Part shown: piece by piece, positions 15,356 to 24,872 of the stretch | How positions within the stretch are numbered: position 1 is the first letter of the stretch | Layout: every line of letters starts with the position of its first letter | The notes under the pieces: model-generated | The model's input: the letters and a program-made list of their open reading frames with translations, nothing else | Databases searched by the model: none | What the model was told of the DNA's origin: nothing | Translations under genes and position numbers: made by a program | Virus record (IMG/VR): IMGVR_UViG_3300035670_000052 | Location: 55,576-119,575 of that record | Length of the DNA stretch: 64,000 bases | DNA from: a virus | Reading direction: 5' to 3' (one strand)

Positions 15356-16177
15356 GTGTCATATCCTCGTAGAATATCCGATATTAAACCTCTTTTTACA
15401 AATCTTGCCCAAACATCTCACTATGAAGTTCAATTCGGGGGTCTTAGTAGAGAATTATTGGCTTATCTTGCGGTAAGAGGAGTTGATGCTGGATTTATAT
15501 ATCGCGATGCGGGGCTTTTGTGTTCTTCCACAAGTATTCCAACATTTCAACTTGGATCTGGTGAAATTTATAATCACATTGGAGTTCAAGAAAAATTTGC
15601 ATATTCAAAAAATTATTCACAAGTGAGTATGGAATTTTATGTTGACAACGATTATAAAATAATAAAATTTATGGAACATTGGATGGAATTCATTAGTAGT
15701 GGATCTCATAATCCAATAGATGGGGTTTCTCCTCCAGTTGGTCAAGAGTCATCAGCTTATTTTGTTAGGATGCAATATCCATCATATTATAAATCTGATT
15801 CAACAAAACTTATAAAATTTGAACGTGATTATTTTAGCGAAATAGAATATAACTTTATTGGACTTTTTCCACTGAGCATATCTTCAATGCCTGTTTCTTA
15901 TACTGCTTCAAATATATTGACAATGGGTGTCACTTTTCAATTTGATCGATATATTGCTGGAAGAAAAACAAGTGACTCTATATATCAGAGCACTGATAAT
16001 AATAAACAAGCTACTCAAATACAAACACAACAAGATCCAGGAAAAGAACCTCTTGTTCCAATTTCTCCTGGTGCTGCTGGAGCAGGTGGTGTTAGATTTG
16101 TAAGAAGAGGATCTACTCCTTATGAAACTGCATCTGAACAATATTTTGATATTCAAGGAACACGCAGAGCTCCATAA
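15356..16177 (+). CDS. Tail-tube-fold baseplate protein (gp54-like or tube-related)
   Basis: This 273-aa protein uses a GTG start directly after a late promoter. It contains the C-terminal pattern of tube-fold proteins: FERDYFSEIEYNFIGLFPLSISSMPVSYTASNILTMGVTFQFDRYI, where the last strand block packs into the tube beta-barrel. A Gln/Pro/Gly-rich flexible tail follows (about residues 205-273). Its place opposite gp4 and before gp26 suggests the tube initiator gp54, but a tube-like structural paralogue cannot be excluded. Confidence 0.6.
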   Translation: MSYPRRISDIKPLFTNLAQTSHYEVQFGGLSRELLAYLAVRGVDAGFIYRDAGLLCSSTSIPTFQLGSGEIYNHIGVQEKFAYSKNYSQVSMEFYVDNDYKIIKFMEHWMEFISSGSHNPIDGVSPPVGQESSAYFVRMQYPSYYKSDSTKLIKFERDYFSEIEYNFIGLFPLSISSMPVSYTASNILTMGVTFQFDRYIAGRKTSDSIYQSTDNNKQATQIQTQQDPGKEPLVPISPGAAGAGGVRFVRRGSTPYETASEQYFDIQGTRRAP

Positions 16178-16180
16178 ATA
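16173..16180 (+). promoter_or_regulatory. Late promoter motif before gp26
   Basis: CATAAATA overlaps the previous stop codon and lies 26 nt before ATG 16206. It matches the T4/cyanophage late form and precedes a run of baseplate genes. Confidence 0.5.
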
Positions 16181-16205
16181 ATCATACTGAACTTTGCAGG
16201 TTATT

Positions 16206-16925
16206 ATGCCTTTACCAAAAATTTCTACACCAACATATGAGTTGGAAATACCATCATTAAAAAAAACGATTAAATATAGACCTTTTCTTGTTAAAGAAGA
16301 AAAAATCTTAATCATTGCAATGGAAAGTGAAGATACAAAACAAATTGCCGAAGCGGTAAAAACAGTAATTGGAAATTGTATTCTTACACGAGGAATTAAA
16401 ATTGAAAATCTGGCAACATTTGATATTGAATACCTCTTCTTAAATATTCGTGGAAAATCAGTAGGAGAAAATGTTGATATTTTGATTACTTGTCCGGATG
16501 ATGGAAAAACACAAGTTCCAGTGAGTATTAATTTGGATGAAATAAAAGTACAAATTGGAAAAGATCATTCTAGAGATATAAAGCTTGATGATAAATTAAT
16601 TCTTCGAATGAAATATCCATCCATGGAAGAATTCATTAAAAGTAATTTTTTAAATGAAAATAGTATTAGTGTAGATGATACTTTTGATTTAATATGTTCA
16701 TGTATTGAGCAAGTTTATGATGAAGAAGAATCATGGGCAGCATCTGATTTTACAAAAAAAGAACTTGTTGAATTTTTGGAGCAATTAACTTCAAATCAGT
16801 TTAAATTAATTGAGAAATTTTTTGAAACAATGCCAAAACTTTCTCACACTTTAACAATTAAAAATCCAAATACAGAAAATGAAAATACAATCGTATTGGA
16901 GGGTTTATCAAGTTTTTTCGCCTAG
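16206..16925 (+). CDS. 26: Baseplate hub protein gp26-like
   Basis: I use ATG 16206; the track start 12 nt upstream is less natural. The 239-aa product begins MPLPKISTPTYELEIPSLKKTIKYRPFLVKEEKILIIAMES, the conserved start of T4-like gp26 proteins. It continues with FDIEYLFLNIRGKSVGENV and a helical C-half (FLEQLTSNQFKLIEKFFETMPKL). gp26 is involved in assembling the central hub of the baseplate. It is followed 2 nt later by a small gene. Confidence 0.85.
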   Translation: MPLPKISTPTYELEIPSLKKTIKYRPFLVKEEKILIIAMESEDTKQIAEAVKTVIGNCILTRGIKIENLATFDIEYLFLNIRGKSVGENVDILITCPDDGKTQVPVSINLDEIKVQIGKDHSRDIKLDDKLILRMKYPSMEEFIKSNFLNENSISVDDTFDLICSCIEQVYDEEESWAASDFTKKELVEFLEQLTSNQFKLIEKFFETMPKLSHTLTIKNPNTENENTIVLEGLSSFFA

Positions 16926-16927
16926 CG

Positions 16928-17101
16928 ATGGCGCATGAAAATCTTGCGTCATACTATAAAACAAATTTTGCTTTAATTCAGCATCATAAATATTCTTTGA
17001 CAGAATTAGAAAATATGATACCTTGGGAAAGGGAAGTTTATATTTCTCTTCTCCAGCAGTATATTGAAGAAGAAAACCTAAAGAATCAAACGAATGGCTG
17101 A
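16928..17101 (+). CDS. Small protein downstream of gp26, possible gp51-type hub factor
   Basis: A 57-aa frame (MAHENLASYYKTNFALIQHHK, then YSLTELENMIPWEREVYISLLQQYIEEE) lies between gp26 and a tail protein, with an 8-nt overlap at its 3' end. A conserved IPWE-x-E-x-Y helix is typical of a small protein always found after gp26 in T4-like phages; in T4 the neighbour is gp51, the hub assembly factor. The gene is short but compact and coupled. The function is inferred from position only. Confidence 0.65.
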   Translation: MAHENLASYYKTNFALIQHHKYSLTELENMIPWEREVYISLLQQYIEEENLKNQTNG

Positions 17102-18842
17102 GGTTGATTTAAATTCGGTTGCTACTGCTGGGGTTGATCCAATTACAGGATCTCCTTTATCTAAAGAAGTGCGTCAAGCAATATTTAATAAAACAAGAAT
17201 TTCTAGCTCAGCCTTCACATCAGATAGTAGATTTGTATCACAATATACTCAAGATAATAATAAAAATTTAGAACTTATTGAAAATAATAGGCAATCATTA
17301 ATAACTCTTGATTCACAGATTCAAAATTTAAATCAACAAATTGTAAATTTAAATTCTGGATTAGATAAAATTTCTACATTATTGCAGGAAGATAGTTTTG
17401 CCGACCAAAAGAGAATTAATGATCAACTTGAAAAAGAAAGAAGATATGCCGAACAAAAAATAAGAATTGGAAAAGAGAATGAAGTTGAAAATAAAATACA
17501 ATCTGCTGTTTTACTTCCAGTACAAAGGATAGCACCAAAGGTTGAAAATATTTTTGATAATACTAAACGAGCATTATTAATTCTTTTTAGTGGATGGTTA
17601 ACAAACGAAATAGTTAAATTATTTGATGCAAAGCAAAGAGGAGATACTGATAGTCTAAGAGATATTAAAAATAATATCTTAAAACATTTAGGTATAGCTG
17701 GAGGAATTTTATTAGCTATTAATGGTGGATTTAGTGTTATTATTAAAACAATGGGAACCGTTATTACAAAGGTATCATCATTAATTGGGAAAACAATTAC
17801 CGCACCATTTAAAGCAACTGCAGATGCTGCAAAAAGTATTTTTAAAAAATCTCCAAAAACAAGCAATATTAAAGGAGAGGCTTCTGCTACGGAAAGAAGT
17901 ATTGCATCATCTGCGGAAAAGGGAATTGGAAGTAAAGTCTTATCAGGAACTGGAAAGGCATTAACATCAGTTGGTGGTGCAGCTCTTACTACATTTTTTG
18001 GAGTTTCTGAGTTTAAAGAAAGAAAGTCTGAAGGACAAACAAATATTGAAGCTGGCGCCGGAACTGCTGGAAGTTTATATGGTTCTAGTCTTGCAACTGG
18101 ATTTGCATCTAAATTACCGTTACCTCCTATCATTAAATTTCCATTGATGATTGGTGCTGGAATTGGTGGATGGATGGGAGGTGGAAAACTAGTAGATACT
18201 TTTACTGGTGCAAATCAACCAAAATTATCTGAAGATGTAAAAAGCACATCTCCACCACCTTTACCTCAACCAAAATCATCTAAAGAAGCTTCCGTTACTT
18301 CTATTATTCCACCGTTATCATCAAAAGAAAATAATGCACCTCAGGTTATTCAACCTTCAACAAATCAATTGAGTGCAACTAAAATTCAACCACAAACTCC
18401 ATTGGCATCAGAAGTTGCTAATTTTTCTTTTGGAATTGATAAATCTAATCAAATTAACACAAATTTTGAAGGACTTGAAAGTTCTTTCACTTCAAAAAAT
18501 CAACCTCAAGAAATTGAAAATGTAAGCAATAATAATAAGTTATCTCAATCATTCTTTGAAACTCAATCTCAAACTTCTAAAAAAGATGATAATAAATTTA
18601 GTGCAAATATAGAACCTTTGCAAATTAATAATATACCAAAACAAGCTCCTAATATTGGAACTTTACCGGAGCCAAAGCCAAACGTTATTGTTGCACAAAG
18701 TTCTCAACCAAAAAATCAAATGCCAATTCAATCATCCTCACAAAGTGATGAAAGTGTAACTGATATTCCATTGATAAAATCATCAAATCCAGATAATTTT
18801 TATATATTATATTCACAATTAAATTATAACGTGGTAACGTAA
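17094..18842 (+). CDS. Tail structural protein with coiled coil and hydrophobic centre
   Basis: This 582-aa protein has an N-terminal region with a coiled coil (about residues 55-130, NRQSLITLDSQIQNLNQQIVNLNSGLDKI and Lys/Glu-rich helix), a hydrophobic helical centre (about 155-350: RALLILFSGWLTNEIV, LGIAGGILLAINGGFSVIIKTM, GAGIGGWMGGGKL), and a Ser/Pro/Gln-rich disordered tail. This resembles tape-measure or hub-associated tail proteins with membrane-active segments. It sits between the gp26 group and the lysozyme protein. The exact T4 counterpart is not recognisable. Confidence 0.65.
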   Translation: MAEVDLNSVATAGVDPITGSPLSKEVRQAIFNKTRISSSAFTSDSRFVSQYTQDNNKNLELIENNRQSLITLDSQIQNLNQQIVNLNSGLDKISTLLQEDSFADQKRINDQLEKERRYAEQKIRIGKENEVENKIQSAVLLPVQRIAPKVENIFDNTKRALLILFSGWLTNEIVKLFDAKQRGDTDSLRDIKNNILKHLGIAGGILLAINGGFSVIIKTMGTVITKVSSLIGKTITAPFKATADAAKSIFKKSPKTSNIKGEASATERSIASSAEKGIGSKVLSGTGKALTSVGGAALTTFFGVSEFKERKSEGQTNIEAGAGTAGSLYGSSLATGFASKLPLPPIIKFPLMIGAGIGGWMGGGKLVDTFTGANQPKLSEDVKSTSPPPLPQPKSSKEASVTSIIPPLSSKENNAPQVIQPSTNQLSATKIQPQTPLASEVANFSFGIDKSNQINTNFEGLESSFTSKNQPQEIENVSNNNKLSQSFFETQSQTSKKDDNKFSANIEPLQINNIPKQAPNIGTLPEPKPNVIVAQSSQPKNQMPIQSSSQSDESVTDIPLIKSSNPDNFYILYSQLNYNVVT

Positions 18843-18843
18843 T

Positions 18844-20835
18844 ATGGCTATATCTGATTCCCTTAGAATTTCTATACTATCCTCACAAAATGTAGGTAGA
18901 TCTGTTAGTCAATCAAAATCACAATTATTAAGATCAAATATTTCTTTAAATAAAATATCTCAAGTTATATCAAATAATACCAAACAAAAAGAAAGTATTG
19001 CGTATAAATCAAATATTTTAGATTTAAAAAGGAGAGAAGCATCTAAAAGAAAAGAAATAGAAGATAGAATTGAAGCTTCTAATGTTACTACAAATGCATT
19101 TTCTTATTCTGCTCGTTCTATAGTTAATTCTACTTCTGGTGGTCCACTAAAACGTTTAATTTCATTTCTTGGTTTTATAACTGCTGGTTGGCTAGTTGAA
19201 AATCTACCAACAATTATTTTTACCGGAAAAGAATTTATTTCCAGAGTATTAAAACTTTCTAATTTAATAACATCTTTTGTAAGTAATACATTTTCAATTA
19301 TTACTAATTTTGGTTATTTACTTCAAAGCGTATCTTCAAATATTTTATCTCTTGATTTTACTGATAAATCAGAAAAAATTAAAAATTCATTTAATGAATT
19401 GAATTTATCAATAGAATCTGTAAATAATGATATAATAAACGCTTATAAGTTATTAACCGCTCCACTTACACAATCTTCTGATGTTGAAGAAGAGGCTCCC
19501 GATTCTTTATACCCACAACCATATCAACCACCAGGACAACAATCTTCTTCTGGATCTGGTGGTTTTGGTGGATCCGGTCTTTCAAAAGGCACTCAAATCG
19601 CAAAGAGATTGCAAAAAGATCTAGGACTTAAAGATTATCAAGCCTCTGCGGTTGTTGGAAATTTATTACAAGAAAATACCAATCTAGTTCCAGATTTACT
19701 TGAAGGTAGTAAAAAAGGTCTTTTAACTGATGCGATGAGAAAGGGTATTGGGTATGGATGGGCACAATGGACAGATCCTGGTAGACAAAAAGAATTATAT
19801 CAACTTGCTCAAAGTATGGGAGTCGATCCTTCTAAACAACCTTTAACTGATGAAATTAATTATGCGATGTTAGTTAGAGAACTTCCAAGATATGATAGTG
19901 GTGGTAGATTTCGCAATTCAAAGAGCATAGAAGAAGCATCGAATTGGATTTTATTTCAATATGAAAATCCTGCAGATAAAAGTGCTAGGGAACAAAGTGA
20001 AAGAATTAATGATAGTAAAAAAGTTTTTCAAACATTAAAATCTGCCCCATCATCAACTATATCACAAACACCAACAGCACCACCAAGACCAATATCTACT
20101 GGAACAATGAATTTGATTCCACAAACTGGAGCGGGTGGTTTTATTCAAGGTGGTTCTGGATCAAATGAAATGAGCTATGCTACACATTTTCATTTAGATT
20201 ATAAATCTAAAACAAATGATCCATCAATTCTTTCTAGAATACGTGAAGTAGCATTCCATGCAGTAAAATCAATGTTTGCTAGAGGATCTACTGTTTATTT
20301 TGGAAACTTAGGACAGTTTGCATCTAAAAATGATATTGCTCTCAAAAATCAAATTATGGCAGAGCAAAAAGCTCATGGAGCTAGAAGCACTATGTCTGTT
20401 GATATACAAGAGCAAAATCGATCAATTCAAAGAACTTTTCCATCTCAACCAGGCTCTGCATCAAAGTTCCCTTTTCAGGTTGGAGCTGTTTATTGGAGAG
20501 GTGGATATGGAAGAGAAGCAGAAATTATAGGAAGTGGTGGAATAACAGTATCTCATGGTGCTGCTGGTTCTAAAGGTGTAGAAAGTTTTCCTACATCTAG
20601 AACAACAAAACCAGATTTATATCCCACAGTAAAAACAGAAATACCTAAAACTATAACTCCAGAAAGACAGGGACAACAAGTTTTAATTGTAGATGTTCCT
20701 TCTTCAGATCAACAAGTAAAACCACAAACACAAATGGTGAGTAAAAAAGAACAATATTCTCAAGAAATTGATGAGATTTATTTGTTAAATAAATTTATAA
20801 AACAGAAATTTTTGCTAGAATTAGCTTATCTATAA
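18844..20835 (+). CDS. Tail protein with tail-lysozyme domain
   Basis: This 663-aa protein has a helical N-half with a hydrophobic stretch (RLISFLGFITAGWLVENLPTIIF near 100) similar to its upstream neighbour. A phage tail-lysozyme domain follows at about residues 248-400: LKDYQASAVVGNLLQENTNL (catalytic Glu candidate) and GIGYGWAQWTDPGRQ, the signature of this family. A second domain at about 440-580 contains THFHLDY and GAVYWRGGYGREAEIIGSGG, perhaps a further peptidoglycan-related fold. It probably digests the cell wall during DNA entry, which in T4 is done by gp5. Confidence 0.75.
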   Translation: MAISDSLRISILSSQNVGRSVSQSKSQLLRSNISLNKISQVISNNTKQKESIAYKSNILDLKRREASKRKEIEDRIEASNVTTNAFSYSARSIVNSTSGGPLKRLISFLGFITAGWLVENLPTIIFTGKEFISRVLKLSNLITSFVSNTFSIITNFGYLLQSVSSNILSLDFTDKSEKIKNSFNELNLSIESVNNDIINAYKLLTAPLTQSSDVEEEAPDSLYPQPYQPPGQQSSSGSGGFGGSGLSKGTQIAKRLQKDLGLKDYQASAVVGNLLQENTNLVPDLLEGSKKGLLTDAMRKGIGYGWAQWTDPGRQKELYQLAQSMGVDPSKQPLTDEINYAMLVRELPRYDSGGRFRNSKSIEEASNWILFQYENPADKSAREQSERINDSKKVFQTLKSAPSSTISQTPTAPPRPISTGTMNLIPQTGAGGFIQGGSGSNEMSYATHFHLDYKSKTNDPSILSRIREVAFHAVKSMFARGSTVYFGNLGQFASKNDIALKNQIMAEQKAHGARSTMSVDIQEQNRSIQRTFPSQPGSASKFPFQVGAVYWRGGYGREAEIIGSGGITVSHGAAGSKGVESFPTSRTTKPDLYPTVKTEIPKTITPERQGQQVLIVDVPSSDQQVKPQTQMVSKKEQYSQEIDEIYLLNKFIKQKFLLELAYL

Positions 20836-22166
20836 TGTCAATAAAAAGATCAGTATTTGAAGGGTTTATTTTAGAATCAAACGATCAGAAAAGAACAGTT
20901 GATATTACTTCTGGTGCAATTGTTTTTGAATATTTTGAAGATATTTTTTCACCAACAATTACTGCAAAAGTAAAAGTAGTTAATACTGGAAACGTAATAC
21001 CTTCTGAAAAAAATTCTGATGGTGTTAAACAATCAATTTACAATGGCCTTCCTCTTCGTGGTGGTGAAAGGTTGTCTATAAAAATATCTGGTAACAGTGA
21101 AAAAAATCCAGGATTAGATTTTTCAAAAAAAGTTGAAGATTATTTTTATGTATCAAGTATTACAGATGTAATTTCAGAAACGCAAAAAGAAAGTTTTACG
21201 TTACATTTAGTTTCTAGAGAAGCAATTACCAACGAAACATCTAGAATTCCAAAAAAATATCCTACATCATCAAGTATTGATACTTCAGTTAGAAAAATAT
21301 TAACAGAATATTTAAAAACTAATAAATTTGGAATAATTGATAAAACATCCAATAAGTATGGATTTATTGGCAATATGCGAAAACCATTTACGATTTTAAT
21401 ATGGCTAGCATCAAAATCTGTACCAGTATCATCTGGGGATGGTACTGCAGGATTTTTATTCTACCAAACAGTAGATGGATTTCAATTCAGATCAATTGAT
21501 GGATTGATTGACCAAGAACCAAAGGCAATTTACACATATAGTGAAGCTACAGTTACATATGATTCCGAAAATACAAAAAATGATAATGATTTTAAAATAT
21601 TAAATTATATTGTTGATAGGAATCAAAATTTAATTGAAAAATTAAGAACCGGGACGTATTCGAGTCAAAGATTATTTTTTAATCCATTGGACTTTAATTT
21701 TTCAAACAGTGTATTTAAATTAAGTGATTATATCAAAAAAACAAATAATCTTGGATCAGAAATAAAATTGCCGAAAATTTCAAATAGTTCCAACATTGGT
21801 CTAGGTGATATTCCAACAAGAATTATGAGCCAAATTATTGATATTGGTATTATGGATCCTGATGTTTCTACCAAACCAAATGCAGATCCAGGAAAATATC
21901 AATCTCAAGCCTTAATGAGATACAATATTTTATTTACTCAATCTTTAAGTATCATAGTACCATCAAATACTAATTTGAGAGCAGGTGATATTATTGAATG
22001 CAATTTCCCAAAAATTTCTGAAAGTGATTCAAAAGAATATGATCCAGAAACAAGCGGTCTATATATGATAAAAGAATTATGCCATCATTTTGATGTTGAA
22101 AGATCATATACATCAATGAAACTTGTTAGAGATACTTTTGGACCAAAATCGAACACAAAAAAATGA
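20835..22166 (+). CDS. Baseplate hub protein, gp27-like
   Basis: This 443-aa protein begins MSIKRSVFEGFILESNDQKRTVDITSGAIVFEYFEDIFSPTITAKV. The two-part domain (VFEYFEDIFSP.., then IRKILTEYLKTN with GNMRKPFTILIWLASKSVP, then YKQTVDGFQFRSIDGL) is the hub fold shared by T4 gp27, Mu gpD and VgrG. It forms a trimeric ring that holds the spike. The start overlaps the previous stop. The next gene encodes the OB-type spike base, as in T4 where gp27 binds gp5. Confidence 0.75.
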   Translation: MSIKRSVFEGFILESNDQKRTVDITSGAIVFEYFEDIFSPTITAKVKVVNTGNVIPSEKNSDGVKQSIYNGLPLRGGERLSIKISGNSEKNPGLDFSKKVEDYFYVSSITDVISETQKESFTLHLVSREAITNETSRIPKKYPTSSSIDTSVRKILTEYLKTNKFGIIDKTSNKYGFIGNMRKPFTILIWLASKSVPVSSGDGTAGFLFYQTVDGFQFRSIDGLIDQEPKAIYTYSEATVTYDSENTKNDNDFKILNYIVDRNQNLIEKLRTGTYSSQRLFFNPLDFNFSNSVFKLSDYIKKTNNLGSEIKLPKISNSSNIGLGDIPTRIMSQIIDIGIMDPDVSTKPNADPGKYQSQALMRYNILFTQSLSIIVPSNTNLRAGDIIECNFPKISESDSKEYDPETSGLYMIKELCHHFDVERSYTSMKLVRDTFGPKSNTKK

Positions 22167-24316
22167 TAGATCAATCATTACTTCAAAGTAATTTTATAGG
22201 AAGAGATGGATTTAAATGGTGGGTTGGACAAATTCCACCAATTGATTCTAATGGAAAGCAGTCAAATGGTGGCGGTTGGGGAAATAGAACAAAGGTTCGT
22301 ATTTTTGGTTATCACCCTTACAATACCACTGACCTTTCAAATGATGATCTTCCATGGGCTCAGATTCTTTTACCAACGACCTCTGGATCTGGTGGAGCAA
22401 ATTATGCAGTAAATCCAAAACTTAGACCTGGGGATGTTGTTTTTGGCTTTTTTCTTGATGGAGATAATGCACAAACTCCAGTAATTATTGGTTGTTTTGG
22501 TAGAACTGATCAAGTACCAAGTAACGAATTTATAGCCCCATTTGTACCCTTTACTGGTTATACTAATAAAGTTTCTAGACCTAATGGATCTTTATATCCA
22601 AGTGAAGCAAGTGAAGATAATACTAAAGCTCAAAAATCCCCAAGAGATGTTCCCCCTTCGGTTATTGAAAAAATAAATTCCACAAAAGAAACTAAGGATG
22701 AGATTCCTTATTTTACTGGAGTTGGAAAAAAGATTGTATTTGCAAATACTTGCGATGATACTGCAATTAAAGGAATAATATCAGAAGTTACAAATTTATT
22801 AGATAAAGTACAAAATGGGTTAAGTAAAGTATTAAATGTTGCAAATGAAATAAGTCGTTCTGTTGAAAAAATAGTTTCAATTGCAAATAATATTGTTGGA
22901 CAAATGTTCAATTCTCTTTATAATGCTTTAATACCAGTTCTTCAGAAAGGTCTAGATTTATTATATAAACAAGTTTATGCAAAAGTTCTTGCATTAACTT
23001 CAAATCCAATCGCAGCTCATTTAGCTGGAGTAGCAGCTCAAACTGCAATGGTTCCACCTGTTAAAACTCTAGAGCAAGCAATTCCTTGCGTAGCATCAAA
23101 TGTTGTTAATGCTCTTGGTGGAGTTGTAAAAGATCTTTTAAATTCTGTTTTAAAAAATGTTGAAAATTTTGTTACATGTGTGGGTACTCAATTTGCAGGG
23201 ACACTTATTAATCAAATTATAGAAAGCATTATGAGTGGTCTTTCGGGAGCTTTAAATGGTGTATCCAAAATATTATCTCCAGCATTTAATATTGTAAGTT
23301 TTTTACGTAGTGGAATTGATATTATTAAATCAATTGGAGGATTATTTGATTGTAATCAATCCAAAACCAAATGTTCTGGTTTAGTCAAAGAATGGACAAT
23401 TGGAAAAGGTGCAAAAAGTAGTGAAAATGAAAATGATTTGTTCAATAAAATAGTAAATGATATGAATGTTTCGGGATCTATTGGTCAAATTGATTTTGAC
23501 CCATTTAATAAAGTAAGGAATGCATCATTATATGATCCATTGGGATCATGTTATGTTGGAGAACCCATTTCTTGTGGTCCCCCTAAAGTTAAAATATTTG
23601 GTGGTGGTGGTTCAGGTGCAGTAGCCACTGCAATTTTAGGATCTTTTGCCAATAATATTTTGGGTGACGGTACAATTACTAGTCAAAGAACCGCCAGTAT
23701 TATAGGAGTTAGACTTGACAATCCAGGTTCTGGTTATAGATACCCTCCTTTTGTAGAATTTGTTGATAATTGTAATCAAGGTTATGGTGCTGTTGCCAGA
23801 TCATTAATAAATGAAAATGGGGAAATAACTCAAATTTATATGGTTTCTGAAGGTGAGAACTATCCAGTTGGTGAAATTAATATAGACTCTTCTTCTCCTA
23901 TTGCAGAAACAGATCCACAATATAATACTTATGGCGTTATTAAAGTTTCTGTTGTGGATGGTGGTAGAGAATATTCGGCTATAGATTTTGGCACAGATGA
24001 TTATGGAAATGTTTATAATTTAACAATAGATGAAGAGACAGGTTCTATAATTAGTGCTGAGCCAGAATTACGACCATTAGTTAATCCTGAAGATTCTGGA
24101 GTTCCTTTACCAAATTCCCAATCCCCAGAACAAACTGTTATTAGAACTTTAATACCTTCGGAAGGTAGAGAAATAAATACTAATATAATATCAGATTTAC
24201 CAGTTATAACAGTTAAATCTAAAACTGGGGTTGGGGCAGTATTAAAGCCAATTATTGGTCAGATTTCAAATTCTCCTCAAGGAGAACTCAAAATAGTTGT
24301 TGATTGTGTAACATAA
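22163..24316 (+). CDS. gp5-type OB-fold baseplate protein without the lysozyme domain
   Basis: This 717-aa protein begins with the gp5 OB domain (about residues 8-115: GFKWWVGQIPP, TKVRIFGYHPY, LPWAQILLPTTSGSGG, LRPGDVVFGFFLDGDNAQTPVIIGCFG). A long helical part follows, then a beta region with the motif GSGYRYPPFVEF (near 519). No lysozyme signature and no long triple beta-helix are present. In T4 these three parts are one protein; here the lysozyme is in the gene at 18844 and the spike helix in the gene at 24317. Confidence 0.75.
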   Translation: MIDQSLLQSNFIGRDGFKWWVGQIPPIDSNGKQSNGGGWGNRTKVRIFGYHPYNTTDLSNDDLPWAQILLPTTSGSGGANYAVNPKLRPGDVVFGFFLDGDNAQTPVIIGCFGRTDQVPSNEFIAPFVPFTGYTNKVSRPNGSLYPSEASEDNTKAQKSPRDVPPSVIEKINSTKETKDEIPYFTGVGKKIVFANTCDDTAIKGIISEVTNLLDKVQNGLSKVLNVANEISRSVEKIVSIANNIVGQMFNSLYNALIPVLQKGLDLLYKQVYAKVLALTSNPIAAHLAGVAAQTAMVPPVKTLEQAIPCVASNVVNALGGVVKDLLNSVLKNVENFVTCVGTQFAGTLINQIIESIMSGLSGALNGVSKILSPAFNIVSFLRSGIDIIKSIGGLFDCNQSKTKCSGLVKEWTIGKGAKSSENENDLFNKIVNDMNVSGSIGQIDFDPFNKVRNASLYDPLGSCYVGEPISCGPPKVKIFGGGGSGAVATAILGSFANNILGDGTITSQRTASIIGVRLDNPGSGYRYPPFVEFVDNCNQGYGAVARSLINENGEITQIYMVSEGENYPVGEINIDSSSPIAETDPQYNTYGVIKVSVVDGGREYSAIDFGTDDYGNVYNLTIDEETGSIISAEPELRPLVNPEDSGVPLPNSQSPEQTVIRTLIPSEGREINTNIISDLPVITVKSKTGVGAVLKPIIGQISNSPQGELKIVVDCVT

Positions 24317-24871
24317 ATGGCAGAAAGACCTAAGCAAAATTGGGAAGCTAGAGACATTTCTAGTTTTGGACCAAAATTTAGAGTAGATATTAATAACCCC
24401 CAAATGGGTTATAATAGTACAAATGTTTATGCTTTTTATGGTGTAACAGATGGAAATGATATAAATTTTTCTGGAGTTACGGAAGCAGGAAATTATAGAA
24501 TTTATAATGATAGGTACATTGAAATTATTGCAGGAAATAAAGAAAGTAGCGATGGAGTAGATATTGTAATTGCAGGGATGAATGGAGATGTTACTATTAC
24601 TGCAATGAGAAATGGTGCGGTTAGAATTAAAGGAAAAACTATAATGATAGACGCAGATGAAGATGTAGATATTAAAGCAGGTAGAAATATTACAGCTTCA
24701 TCTGGATCAGGAAGAATATTAATGAAAGGTAATAAAATTGACACAAGTGCATTAACTGGAAATGCTATAAAAGAAACTTTTGGAATGCAAGTATTTTCAA
24801 AGAGTTTTGTTGGTGGCGATATTGTTGACAAAGCATTCAATGTTGCAACTACTTTTTTGAAGGGAAATTAA
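24317..24871 (+). CDS. Baseplate spike, triple beta-helix type (gp5C/VgrG tip-like)
   Basis: This 184-aa protein has an array of short beta strands with period near 8: YIEIIAGNKESSDGVDIVIAGMNGDVTITAMRNG, VRIKGKTIMIDADEDVDIKAGRNITASSGSGR. That is the pattern of gp5C, VgrG and P2 gpV triple beta-helix needles. The C-terminus (SFVGGDIVDKAFNVATTF) ends the needle. It is adjacent to the OB-type protein that would carry it. The order OB, then separate needle, differs from T4. Confidence 0.7.
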   Translation: MAERPKQNWEARDISSFGPKFRVDINNPQMGYNSTNVYAFYGVTDGNDINFSGVTEAGNYRIYNDRYIEIIAGNKESSDGVDIVIAGMNGDVTITAMRNGAVRIKGKTIMIDADEDVDIKAGRNITASSGSGRILMKGNKIDTSALTGNAIKETFGMQVFSKSFVGGDIVDKAFNVATTFLKGN

Positions 24872-24872
24872 T

